Assembly (NCBI GenBank): GCA_946188395.1
Contig: CAMHUU010000008.1
Location: forward strand, 21,594 to 85,593
From: an uncultured Prevotellaceae bacterium
GTDB lineage: Bacteria > Bacteroidota > Bacteroidia > Bacteroidales > Bacteroidaceae
Reading direction: 5' to 3'
Length of the DNA: 64,000 nt
Position 1 is the stretch's first letter. The number at the start of each line of letters is the position of its first letter. Made by a program: the position numbers and the translations under genes. Below are positions 15,268-23,122 of the stretch, piece by piece. The notes beneath the pieces were generated by a model. That model had not been told where the DNA came from, ran no database searches, and saw only the letters and a program-made list of their open reading frames with translations.

Positions 15268-17480
15268 CGGCGCGGCAGCTCGTGCTCGTAGCCCGCGCGG
15301 ACGAATACGGGGATGAAGGCCTTCGTGACTTCCGTCGTCACCCATTGTCCGCCATCGTAGTGCTGTCCTGTGCGGTAGTCAGTCCATCCTCCTTTGTTTT
15401 TCGGCAGATACGTGCGCCATGTGGTGACGCCTGGCTCGGTCACCGGACTGATGAGCAGTGCCGGACCGAACATATATTCATATTTCTGATCCAGTGCCAC
15501 CTCGTCGTCGGCAAAGTCGAACACCAGCGGACGCATCAGCGTGTAGCCCCGTTGGCTCACCGCCTTCGCCTGGCGCTCTATATACGGCAGCAGTCGGTAG
15601 CGCTCCTTCAGACACTCGCCGATGATGCCCTGTGCCTCCGGGCCGTAGTTCCAGGGCTCCGTATTGCTCATATATCCGTGAACGCGCATCAGCGGCAGAT
15701 ACACCGCCGTCTCAATCCATCGCAGCATCCGCTCAATGTACGCCTGGTCCGTATACTGGTTCATCGGGCGGAAGAAACCGCCGGCGTCGTACGTCCACCA
15801 GGGAATCCCCGCAGCCTGCAAGCCCAGACCGGCCGTCAGCTGGCGGCGCAACGTCTCCCAGTCGTTACCCACGTCGCCCGACCACAGCGCAGCACCATAG
15901 CGCTGAATACCCGGAAACCCGCACCGCGTCAATATCATCGGACTTTCCTCTTTAAACTTTAAACTTTCAACTTTAAACTTTAAACTTTCAACTTTCTTGA
16001 GTCCCTCATAGACTGTCTTACAGACTAGGAGGGCGAAAGCGTTCCTCACCTGTTCTCCCGCCCATTGTCCGTTGTTCACGCGGCGTCCCGCCAGGTCGTC
16101 GTTCTCCGGCTCGGTAGCGTCCTGCCACCAGGCGTCGATGCCCAGCGGCACCAGTCGCTCCTCGAAGTTTCTCCAGTATGCTGCTGCCGCCTCGGGGTTA
16201 AAGAAGTCTATCCAGTCCGTTTCGGGAATGTAGTATCCCTTCGCCGTCATCTCGTGGCCCACCTCCGAGTTCTTGTCCACCTTCGACCATACCGACAGCA
16301 TCAGCCTCATGTCCATGCGGTGCAGACTGTCCGTCAGCGCCTTCGGGTCCGGATAGAACTCCTCGTCAAACTGCATCGCGTTCCATCCGTATTTCCCCCA
16401 GTACTGCCAGTCCTGCACCAGCATGCTCACCGGCAGCTCCTCGCTGCGGAATCGGTTCGCCGTTTCCAGAATCTCCTGCGACGAGTGGAACCGTTCGCGG
16501 CAGTGGATGTATCCCAGCGCCCATGTCGGCATCTCCGGGCACGCCCCCGTCACCTCGCGGTAGGCGGCGATGATTTCGTCCGGCGTACCCACGAACACAG
16601 TATAGTCCAGTGCTTCGGCCACCGGCGACTCGAATGTTGTCTCGTCCGTCACCCGTCGGTACCACACCGTCGGCTGGTCGTCCCGTGTCAGCTCCGCCGT
16701 CAGCCTGTGCTCGCCGGCTTCCAGCCTCACGATGGTCGATGCCGTCGGCGGCAGCCACATGTTCTGCATCTCCATCACCGTCTCGCCGTCTATCGTCAGG
16801 TTGTGTCTGCGGGCCATTTTCTGCCCCACGTCCAGCAGCAGGGCGTAGTCCCCCGCCTCGCTGATGCTGATGGTACCTTCAAACACGTTTCTTTCCCTTA
16901 CCTCCTTCCGTCCGCCGGTCGTCGTCGTCACGTTCACCTCCTCGCGCTGGCCCGCTCCGGCTTGTTTCTCAAGCCGGACGCTCCTGTCACACGGGTTATA
17001 GTCCGTCAGTCCGTAGTTGTTCCACAGAATGCCGTATCCCTTGCTCGACAGCAGCATCGGCACCGAAATCTGCGTGTTCACCTGCGTCAGCCGTCGTGTC
17101 AGTCCGCGCACGTTGCTGTATCCGTCCTGAAACTGTCCCAGTCCGTACAGCCGTTCGTCCTTCGGCGAGTCGAAGGTCACCGTCGCCCGGCCGTCCGTCA
17201 GCTCGTTCCTCGTCGCGCGGAACACCACGCGGCCCTTCCCGTCGCGCACCGTCACCGTCCCGCCGTCAATCTCTGCCCGGATCTGTGGTTTCTTCACCTC
17301 GTCGTCCTTCACGTATATCCATTCCGGCAACGTCCGTTGGCTGCCCTCGGGGGCATACTGAATGCGCACCGCGTTCTTCGCCACGTATTTCGCGCTGCCC
17401 ACGGTTTTCCCCACACCCTGTGCGCTGCATGCCAATGTCACAGTGAGTGCTAGTGCAATAATAGTTGATAATTGTTTCAT
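15264..17480 (-). CDS. Secreted GH31 alpha-glycosidase (alpha-xylosidase-like)
   Basis: A 738-residue protein with a signal peptide (MKQLSTIIALALTVTLACSA) and GH31 fold. The nucleophile motif is WWQDATEPEND, the acid/base aspartate is in WSGDVGNDW, and HGYMSNTEPWNYG forms the pocket. Residues about 185-280 look like the PA14-type insert (NLTIDGETVMEMQNMWL, RLEAGEHRLTAEL) seen in Bacteroides GH31 alpha-xylosidases that act on xyloglucan; substrate is therefore inferred as alpha-xylosides. The ATG at 17480 starts the signal peptide. A 7-base repeat at 15954-15995 inserts VESLKFKVESLKFKEES between the barrel strands, in frame. Convergent with the cobalamin block. Confidence 0.9.
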   Translation of the reverse strand: MKQLSTIIALALTVTLACSAQGVGKTVGSAKYVAKNAVRIQYAPEGSQRTLPEWIYVKDDEVKKPQIRAEIDGGTVTVRDGKGRVVFRATRNELTDGRATVTFDSPKDERLYGLGQFQDGYSNVRGLTRRLTQVNTQISVPMLLSSKGYGILWNNYGLTDYNPCDRSVRLEKQAGAGQREEVNVTTTTGGRKEVRERNVFEGTISISEAGDYALLLDVGQKMARRHNLTIDGETVMEMQNMWLPPTASTIVRLEAGEHRLTAELTRDDQPTVWYRRVTDETTFESPVAEALDYTVFVGTPDEIIAAYREVTGACPEMPTWALGYIHCRERFHSSQEILETANRFRSEELPVSMLVQDWQYWGKYGWNAMQFDEEFYPDPKALTDSLHRMDMRLMLSVWSKVDKNSEVGHEMTAKGYYIPETDWIDFFNPEAAAAYWRNFEERLVPLGIDAWWQDATEPENDDLAGRRVNNGQWAGEQVRNAFALLVCKTVYEGLKKVESLKFKVESLKFKEESPMILTRCGFPGIQRYGAALWSGDVGNDWETLRRQLTAGLGLQAAGIPWWTYDAGGFFRPMNQYTDQAYIERMLRWIETAVYLPLMRVHGYMSNTEPWNYGPEAQGIIGECLKERYRLLPYIERQAKAVSQRGYTLMRPLVFDFADDEVALDQKYEYMFGPALLISPVTEPGVTTWRTYLPKNKGGWTDYRTGQHYDGGQWVTTEVTKAFIPVFVRAGYEHELPRR
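15954..15995. repeat. 7-base repeat inside the GH31 gene
   Basis: Six consecutive heptads (AAACTTT x4 and CAACTTT x2, as read on the plus strand), 42 bases and so exactly 14 codons, encoding a duplicated SLKFKVE-type peptide. Confidence 0.85.
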
Positions 17481-17515
17481 ATGATTGATTTTAAATGAGC
17501 GGAAAATCGAACGAT

Positions 17516-19063
17516 TCATATACCTCTTTCAGCCCAATCGCCCCGGTCCAGATTGCGATAGCCAATAGCTTCAGCTATGTGCTGGCTCTGCACCCTCTCT
17601 GCGCCCTCTAAATCGGCTATGGTGCGTGCAACCTTCAGAATACGGCTGTAGGCACGTGCAGATAGTTTCAGACGTTCCATCGCCATGCGGAGCATGTCGA
17701 GCGACTCGGTATCGGGCTCGGCAAACTGATGGAGCATTTTCTCGGTCATCATGGCGTTACAGTGAATGCCCTTGAAAGGACGGAAACGCTCCTCCTGAAT
17801 TTTACGGGCAGCAATGACCCGTTCACGAATCTTCTCGCTGGGTTCACCAGGCTCCATTTGCGAAAGTTGTGCAAACGGCACGGCCTGGATTTCACAATGG
17901 ATATCTATACGGTCCAATAAAGGACCACTTATTTTGTTCATATAACGTTGAATCTGGCCGGGGGTACAGGCACAATTGTGGGTTGGATCACCATAATAGC
18001 CGCAAGGGCAGGGATTCATCGAGGCCACAAGCATAAACGAACAAGGATACTCCACATTGTATTTAGCACGGCTGATGCTTATCTTACGGTCTTCTAACGG
18101 TTGACGCAGCACTTCCAAAACACTACGCGACAGCTCAGGCATCTCATCAAGAAAGAGAACGCCATTATGGGCCAAACTGATTTCACCAGGTTGGGGATTA
18201 TTACCACCGCCCACGAGAGCCACTTGTGATATTGTGTGATGAGGTGCTCGAAATGGACGCTGACTAATCAGACTGGTATCGCGACTCAATTTGCCCGCTA
18301 CGCTATGAATCTGCGTGGTTTCAAGACTTTCAGCTAATGAGAGGGGAGGCAGAATACTGGGCAGACGTTTGGCCAGCATTGACTTACCGGATCCCGGCGG
18401 ACCAATCATGATGAGGTTATGGCCTCCGGCAGCAGCCACCTCTAAAGCACGCTTGACACTCTCTTGCCCTTTTACGTCACTGAAGTCGAACTCAAAATGA
18501 TTCTGCTGTTCATAGAACTCTCGACGAGTATCGATAAGCGTCGGCTCATACGAAGAGTCCCCATTGAAGAAGCGGATGACGTCCGATAACGTCTCCATAC
18601 CAAAAACCTCCAATTGGTTGACAACAGCCGCCTCACGGATGTTCTGCTGGGGCACGATGAGTCCCTTGAATTTTTCCTGACGGGCACGGATGGCGATGGG
18701 CAGTGCCCCGCGAACGGGCTGAAGATGTCCGTCAAGTCCTAGTTCGCCAACCAACATGTATTTATCGAGCTGTTCGCTCTGTACCTTGCCGTTTGCGGCG
18801 AGAATGGCGATAGCCAGCGGCAGGTCGTAGCTTGAGCCCTCCTTCTTGATATCAGCAGGCGACAAATTGACCGTAATGTCCATTGTGGGCATCTTGAAAC
18901 CGTTGTTGATGAGCGCCGCCTTAATACGGTCATGACTTTCCTTGACGGCCGTGTCCGCCAGTCCCGTCAGATGGAACTGCACGCCACGTGACATGCTGAC
19001 CTCGACGGTTACCGTCGTTACTTCCAAGCCGTTGACTGCTGCGCAAAAGGTCTTTACTAGCAT
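17516..19063 (-). CDS. comM: ComM/YifB family Mg-chelatase-like AAA+ ATPase
   Basis: A 515-residue protein with an N-terminal Lon-protease-C-like domain (residues about 20-150, GLADTAVKESHDRIKAAL, VRGALPIAIRARQ), a AAA+ core (Walker A IGPPGSGKSMLAKRL near 221, Walker B GVLFLDEMPELSR) and a C-terminal domain with SARAYSRILKVARTIADL. In naturally competent bacteria ComM is a helicase that promotes branch migration of incoming DNA; many non-competent bacteria also carry it. CxxC-type cysteines in SMNPCPCGYYGDPTHNCAC suggest a metal site. It has its own promoter at 19087-19094. Confidence 0.92.
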   Translation of the reverse strand: MLVKTFCAAVNGLEVTTVTVEVSMSRGVQFHLTGLADTAVKESHDRIKAALINNGFKMPTMDITVNLSPADIKKEGSSYDLPLAIAILAANGKVQSEQLDKYMLVGELGLDGHLQPVRGALPIAIRARQEKFKGLIVPQQNIREAAVVNQLEVFGMETLSDVIRFFNGDSSYEPTLIDTRREFYEQQNHFEFDFSDVKGQESVKRALEVAAAGGHNLIMIGPPGSGKSMLAKRLPSILPPLSLAESLETTQIHSVAGKLSRDTSLISQRPFRAPHHTISQVALVGGGNNPQPGEISLAHNGVLFLDEMPELSRSVLEVLRQPLEDRKISISRAKYNVEYPCSFMLVASMNPCPCGYYGDPTHNCACTPGQIQRYMNKISGPLLDRIDIHCEIQAVPFAQLSQMEPGEPSEKIRERVIAARKIQEERFRPFKGIHCNAMMTEKMLHQFAEPDTESLDMLRMAMERLKLSARAYSRILKVARTIADLEGAERVQSQHIAEAIGYRNLDRGDWAERGI

Positions 19064-19086
19064 AATACTTATAGATTTTGATGATG

Positions 19087-19094
19087 CAAAGATA
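19087..19094 (-). promoter_or_regulatory. -7 box for comM
   Basis: TATCTTTG on the minus strand in the shared block GCAAAGATAGTGCAAATCGA, which also stands before ompH. A third, degenerate copy (GAAAGATAGTGTAAATCGAT, where the box ends in C instead of G) lies at 19170-19189. Confidence 0.7.
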
Positions 19095-19211
19095 GTGCAA
19101 ATCGAGTAAAATGCAAAATAAATTGTGATTTATTTTCATTTTCGAGATGCTGCCTATCTTCACCAAGGGTGAAAGATAGTGTAAATCGATGAAAACACCA
19201 AATAATATCGC

Positions 19212-19250
19212 AAAAAAAATACCGGCACTGCACGAGGCAATGCCGATACT
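19212..19250 (-). terminator. Intrinsic terminator after tsf
   Basis: Fourteen-base stem (19218-19231 with 19237-19250, three G-U pairs), loop of five, followed on the minus strand by a run of Ts. It ends the L13-S9-S2-EF-Ts transcript. Confidence 0.85.
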
Positions 19251-19289
19251 CCATTAACTATAAAACCTAATCGTGATGTAACATCAGAC

Positions 19290-20285
19290 TTAGTCGGCCA
19301 CAAGGGTGAAGCGCTTGAAAGCGGTAATCTTCAGGTCCTTGTCCTGCTTGGCGAGCCACTGAGCAACAGTAGCCTTGTCGCCGTCGCCGAACTGGAACTC
19401 CTGGTCGACCAGGCAGCTCTCCTTCAGGAACTTCTGAACACGTCCCTTGGCGATGTTCTCGATCATAGGCATCTTGAGGTTGGCCTCACCCTCGACCTTT
19501 GCATCGGCAATGATCTTGCGGGCTTCGTCGGCCTGTGCCTGTGTGAGCCATCCCTTGGCCATATTGGACTCGATGTGGTCCTCGGAATCGACGAGGTTGG
19601 GGTTCAAACCAGCCTTCTTGAGCTTCATCTCGACAAACTTCTCGACCTGCTCGAGCTTGGTCTTCTCGAAAGAGGTCTTGTACTCCTCGTCGAGGATCTT
19701 CTGGTCGACACTCTGGGCATCGAGGGCTACGGGCTTCATAGCAGCGACCTGCATGGCCACGAGGTGACCCTGCTCGGCTGCGGGCTTGTTGGTCTGGACC
19801 ATGGTGCACAGGGTGTGCTTGCCCATGTGGTCGTAAACCTCGACATTGTCGCCAGCAAGGGTGAGGTAGCCGTCGAGCTCCATCTTCTCGCCAGTGATAC
19901 CCGAGCGCTGTGTGACAGCCTCCTGAGCGGTCTGACCGTTGATGTCGAGTGCCTTGACGGCCTCGATGTCGGCAGCCTTAGCAGCGATGGCTGCATCGAG
20001 GATGCTCTGGGTGAGGGCAATGAAGTCGGCTCCGTTGGCTACGAAGTCGGTCTCGCACTTCAGGGCGAGCATGGCGGCAAAGCCGTCGACCTTCTTTACG
20101 AGTACACAACCATTAGATGTCTCACGGTCGCTACGCTTGGCAGCGATGGCCAGTCCGCGCTCGCGGAGCAGTTCCTTGGCCTTGTCGAAGTCGCCCTCGG
20201 CCTCGGTCAGTGCCTTCTTTACGTCGGCCAGACCGGCGCCGGTCATGGCGCGAAGCTTCTTGATATCGTCAATTGAAATTGCCAT
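19290..20285 (-). CDS. tsf: Elongation factor Ts
   Basis: EF-Ts recycles EF-Tu from the GDP to the GTP form. The 331-residue product starts MAISIDDIKKLRAMTGAGLADVKK..., with the family signature LRAMTGAGLADVKKAL and the second signature ALKCETDFVANG near 80. The long upstream open frame to 20516 is a shadow of rpsB; ATG 20285 is the conserved start. It ends in a terminator at 19212-19250. A 7-base repeat fills the 37-base gap to rpsB. Confidence 0.97.
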   Translation of the reverse strand: MAISIDDIKKLRAMTGAGLADVKKALTEAEGDFDKAKELLRERGLAIAAKRSDRETSNGCVLVKKVDGFAAMLALKCETDFVANGADFIALTQSILDAAIAAKAADIEAVKALDINGQTAQEAVTQRSGITGEKMELDGYLTLAGDNVEVYDHMGKHTLCTMVQTNKPAAEQGHLVAMQVAAMKPVALDAQSVDQKILDEEYKTSFEKTKLEQVEKFVEMKLKKAGLNPNLVDSEDHIESNMAKGWLTQAQADEARKIIADAKVEGEANLKMPMIENIAKGRVQKFLKESCLVDQEFQFGDGDKATVAQWLAKQDKDLKITAFKRFTLVAD

Positions 20286-20291
20286 AATAAT

Positions 20292-20319
20292 GTTGAATGT
20301 TGAATGTTGAGTGTTGAAT
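20292..20319. repeat. 7-base repeat between rpsB and tsf
   Basis: Four GTTGAAT heptads (third GTTGAGT) in the short gap between two essential translation genes. Confidence 0.85.
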
Positions 20320-20322
20320 GAA

Positions 20323-21189
20323 TTATTCTGCGGCGGGAGCCTCTTCAGCCTTTGCCTCTTCAGCAGCGGGAGCCTCAGCAGCAGCGGGAGCCTCGTCGGC
20401 AGCAGCAGCCTTGCGGGGGCGGCGAGCCTGGCGCTTGGGCTTTGCCTCTTCGGCCTCTGCCTCAGCCTGTGCGTCCTCGGCCTTCTCGTCGGCCTTCTCG
20501 ACCTTGCGCTCCTCAAGACCCTCGGTGATGGCGGCGCAGCAAGCGGTGAGAATGGTCTCTACGCTGTCCTTGGCGTCGTCGTTGGCGGGGATGATGAAGT
20601 CGATGTTCTTGGGGTCGCTGTTGGTGTCGACGATACCGAATACGGGGATACCCAGACGGTTAGCCTCGTGAACGGCAATGTTCTCCTTGAGGACGTCGAC
20701 AACGAAGAGTGCGCTGGGCAGACGGGTCAGGTCGGCGATAGAACCGAGGTTCTTCTCCAACTTGGCACGCTGACGGGTTACCTGCAGCAGCTCGCGCTTC
20801 GACAGGTTGGCGAAGGTGCCGTCCTGCATGAGCTTGTCGATGTTCGCCATTTTCTTTACGGCCTTGCGGATGGTCGGGAAATTGGTGAGCATGCCACCCG
20901 GCCAGCGCTCAATCACGTAAGGCATACCAACGCTCTGAGCTTTCTCGGCGATGATTTCCTTGGTCTGTTTTTTAGTAGCGACGAACAGAATCTTCTTGCC
21001 ACTCTTGGCAATCTGCTTGAGTGCGTCTGCAGCCTCGTCAATCTTGACGACGGTCTTGTGGAGGTCGATGATGTGGATACCGTTACGCTCGGTATAGATG
21101 TAGGGAGCCATTGCGGGGTTCCACTTACGCTTCAGGTGGCCGAAGTGGCAGCCAGCCTGCAGCAATTGGTCAAAATTTGTTCTTGCCAT
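20323..21189 (-). CDS. rpsB: Ribosomal protein S2 with acidic C-terminal extension
   Basis: The first ~225 of 288 residues are a normal S2 (TNFDQLLQAGCHFGHLKRKW, RWPGGMLTNFPTIRK, PALFVVDVLKENIAV, GIPVFGIVDTNSDP). Residues about 228-288 are a low-complexity tail rich in Ala, Glu, Lys and Pro (APAAAEAPAAEEAKAEEAP), a known habit of Bacteroidetes S2 proteins. S2 binds the 30S head-body junction. It is followed by tsf in the usual rpsB-tsf order. Confidence 0.97.
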   Translation of the reverse strand: MARTNFDQLLQAGCHFGHLKRKWNPAMAPYIYTERNGIHIIDLHKTVVKIDEAADALKQIAKSGKKILFVATKKQTKEIIAEKAQSVGMPYVIERWPGGMLTNFPTIRKAVKKMANIDKLMQDGTFANLSKRELLQVTRQRAKLEKNLGSIADLTRLPSALFVVDVLKENIAVHEANRLGIPVFGIVDTNSDPKNIDFIIPANDDAKDSVETILTACCAAITEGLEERKVEKADEKAEDAQAEAEAEEAKPKRQARRPRKAAAADEAPAAAEAPAAEEAKAEEAPAAE

Positions 21190-21307
21190 TTTGTTGTTTT
21201 CTTTTTTGTTGTTGTTTACTTTCTTTTTTAATCTTTTTTGTTAGATCAGCCAACTGGTAGTCGGAACGAGTCCAGTCGGTTTAGATACTAAACGGTGTCC
21301 AGTATGT
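21190..21307 (-). promoter_or_regulatory. S9-S2 spacer with possible leader hairpin
   Basis: This 118-base gap contains a hairpin GTTTAG-ATA-CTAAAC (21279-21293), flanked by two copies of GTCCAGT. It lies upstream of rpsB on the same transcript and could be a ribosomal-protein leader. I see no promoter box or T-run. Confidence 0.35.
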
Positions 21308-21694
21308 TTAACGCTTACTGAACTGGAAGCGACGACGTGCCTTGGGCTGACCGGGCTTCTTACGCTCAACCTCACGGGCATCGCGGGTCAGGAAACCGGC
21401 ATCCTTCAGCTTCTTCTTGTCTTCCTCGTTGACCTTCACCAGTGCACGGGCAATGGCGAGGCGCAGAGCCTGGCTCTGACCGGTGAAACCACCACCGTCG
21501 AGATTTACCTTGATGTCGTATTTTTCAGCAACCTCGAGCAGGTTCAGCGGCTGCTTAACCACATACTGCAGGATGGCTGAGGGGAAGTAGACTTCCAAAT
21601 CTTTCTTGTTGATCGTAATCTTGCCAGTACCTTCTGACATGTATACGCGAGCTACTGAGCTCTTGCGACGACCTATTGCGTTGATGTATTCCAT
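21308..21694 (-). CDS. rpsI: Ribosomal protein S9
   Basis: A 128-residue S9 with the conserved start NAIGRRKSSVARVY, the GGGFTGQSQALRLAIARAL core and the basic tail RKKPGQPKARRRFQFSKR that reaches the P site of the 30S subunit. It follows rplM after 34 bases, in the universal rplM-rpsI order. Confidence 0.97.
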   Translation of the reverse strand: MEYINAIGRRKSSVARVYMSEGTGKITINKKDLEVYFPSAILQYVVKQPLNLLEVAEKYDIKVNLDGGGFTGQSQALRLAIARALVKVNEEDKKKLKDAGFLTRDAREVERKKPGQPKARRRFQFSKR

Positions 21695-21728
21695 CTTAAC
21701 TTTAAACTTTAATCTTTAAACTTTATAC

Positions 21729-22196
21729 TTACTTGTACTGGTTGATGTCGATAGCCTTGGGCTTCTGGGCCTCGTGCTTGTGCTCGGTGCCGTTATAGAC
21801 ATACAGGTTGTTGAGCAGTGCGCGTCCGAGGGGGCCTTTGGGCAGCATACCCTTGACGGCGTGCTTGATGATGCGCTCGGGGCCGAAGGGCTTCTTGCGG
21901 AGCTCGGCGGGGGTGTTGAAGCGCTGACCACCGGGATAGCCCGTATAGCGGGTGTATACCTTGTCGGTCTCTTTCTTACCAGTGAATACCACCTTGTCGG
22001 CATTGATGATGATTACGTTGTCGCCACAGTCCTGGTTAGGAGTGAAGGTGGGCTTGTACTTTCCGCGAATGATCTTAGCTACTTTTGAAGCGAGGCGGCC
22101 TACTACCTGGTCGGTAGCGTCGATTACCACCCATTCCTTCTGCTCGCGAGCAGCTTCCTTAGATACGGAAACGGTCTTGTAACTTAAAGTGTTCAT
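21729..22196 (-). CDS. rplM: Ribosomal protein L13
   Basis: A 155-residue L13 with WVVIDATDQVVGRLASKVAKI near the N terminus, the NVIIINADKVVFTGKK core and GMLPKGPLGRALLNNLYVY. It begins the L13-S9-S2-EF-Ts cluster and follows an unusually long leader of about 230 bases. Confidence 0.97.
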   Translation of the reverse strand: MNTLSYKTVSVSKEAAREQKEWVVIDATDQVVGRLASKVAKIIRGKYKPTFTPNQDCGDNVIIINADKVVFTGKKETDKVYTRYTGYPGGQRFNTPAELRKKPFGPERIIKHAVKGMLPKGPLGRALLNNLYVYNGTEHKHEAQKPKAIDINQYK

Positions 22197-22425
22197 TTCT
22201 TCTTAAAATTTTTACTACTAAAAAACAGTTTACTTAAATAAATATGTACGCACATAAACAACCACCCGAGGTCTAACTCCCGGTTGTTAGTCTAACGTGC
22301 GCTCCGCAGTCCCTTGCGGGAACCTGTCGGATTGTTGAACCAGCGATTCACGAACCACTGCGTCCGGCCAAAGACGCCGCTATTCACACTCCGGCTCACG
22401 GGGGCTCTAAGCCTACCCCCAAAAT
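22197..22425 (-). promoter_or_regulatory. Long structured 5' leader of the L13 operon
   Basis: About 229 untranslated bases separate the promoter at 22433-22440 from rplM. The leader holds a hairpin with the stem AACAACC (22257-22263)/GGTTGTT (22282-22288) and other GC-rich complementary segments. L13 autoregulatory leaders have been reported for Bacteroidia, so this is a good candidate for a protein-binding leader; the structure is not proven here. Confidence 0.55.
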
Positions 22426-22432
22426 CGGACTG

Positions 22433-22440
22433 CAAAGGTA
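22433..22440 (-). promoter_or_regulatory. -7 box for the L13-S9-S2-EF-Ts cluster
   Basis: TACCTTTG on the minus strand. The -33 region immediately upstream is occupied by the 7-base repeat at 22452-22479. Confidence 0.75.
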
Positions 22441-22451
22441 CGATAATTAAA

Positions 22452-22479
22452 TGAGAAATGAGAAATGAGAAATGAGAAA
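22452..22479. repeat. 7-base repeat upstream of the L13 promoter
   Basis: Four identical TGAGAAA heptads. The same unit occurs at 40020-40047. Confidence 0.9.
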
Positions 22480-22526
22480 TGCCCTCAGAAACTGTGATTT
22501 TACGATAATTTAACTTTCTGTAACTT

Positions 22527-23000
22527 TTATTTCTTTGCTTTTGGTTGGTAGAGCACCTGCAGTGTGGGTTTGTAGGTGTTCTCGAGTGTGACGGAAATGA
22601 AGCCGTCGGAAGCATCGAAATTGGCAATCTTGTGGTCGTCCTTGAGCATGGGGCAGTTGGGCCATGCGCCGAGTTCCTTCTCGAGACCGTCGCGCAGCTG
22701 TTGCCACATGTGGCGCGTGCTGTCGTTGGTCGACAGGCGGTAGTTCTCCTGTACGGCCTGCACGCGGTCGCCGTCGAAGCCTACGAGTACGCGATAGGGT
22801 TCACCGGCCTTGACGAGGGCCACGAGGCGTCCGCTGTCGGATGCTGCCGAGTCGACGACGAAACCGCGCGCCAACAGGGAGTCGACCATCTGGGGTGCCG
22901 TCAGCGAGAATGCCAGACCGCGATAGTTGAAGGGAGACTTGCTCTCCTGACAAGCTGTGAAGGCCATGAGGGCCACTAGGAAGAATGCTATCTTTTTCAT
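22527..23000 (-). CDS. Small lipoprotein of unknown function
   Basis: A 157-residue protein with a lipoprotein signal (KKIAFFLVALMAFTAC, lipobox cysteine at 17). The mature part begins with FNYRGLAFSLTAPQMVDSLLARGF and has alternating hydrophobic and charged residues without a motif I recognise. ATG 23000 is chosen because it starts the signal; the frame is open to 23036. A -7 box TAACTTTG lies at 23034-23041. Confidence 0.75.
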   Translation of the reverse strand: MKKIAFFLVALMAFTACQESKSPFNYRGLAFSLTAPQMVDSLLARGFVVDSAASDSGRLVALVKAGEPYRVLVGFDGDRVQAVQENYRLSTNDSTRHMWQQLRDGLEKELGAWPNCPMLKDDHKIANFDASDGFISVTLENTYKPTLQVLYQPKAKK

Positions 23001-23033
23001 AAGAATAATGGTTGTATTGTTGAAAATTCGCTG

Positions 23034-23041
23034 CAAAGTTA
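23034..23041 (-). promoter_or_regulatory. -7 box for the small lipoprotein
   Basis: TAACTTTG on the minus strand, 33 bases upstream of the ATG at 23000. Confidence 0.6.
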
Positions 23042-23097
23042 GGAATAAAATGGGAAAATGATGACATTAGGAGTGCTAAAACGTCTTAAATGATGTA

Positions 23098-23111
23098 AAC
23101 TATATATAGTT
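23098..23111. promoter_or_regulatory. 14-base perfect palindrome before the TIM-barrel gene
   Basis: AACTATATATAGTT is its own reverse complement and ends 11 bases before the ATG at 23123. It could be an operator; no TAnnTTTG box is evident here. Confidence 0.35.
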
Positions 23112-23122
23112 CGATCTACTAA

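Noticed and set aside
22257..22288. Intrinsic terminator in the L13 leader
   Set aside because: The hairpin is not followed by a T-run (TATGTGCG follows), so it is treated as leader structure.
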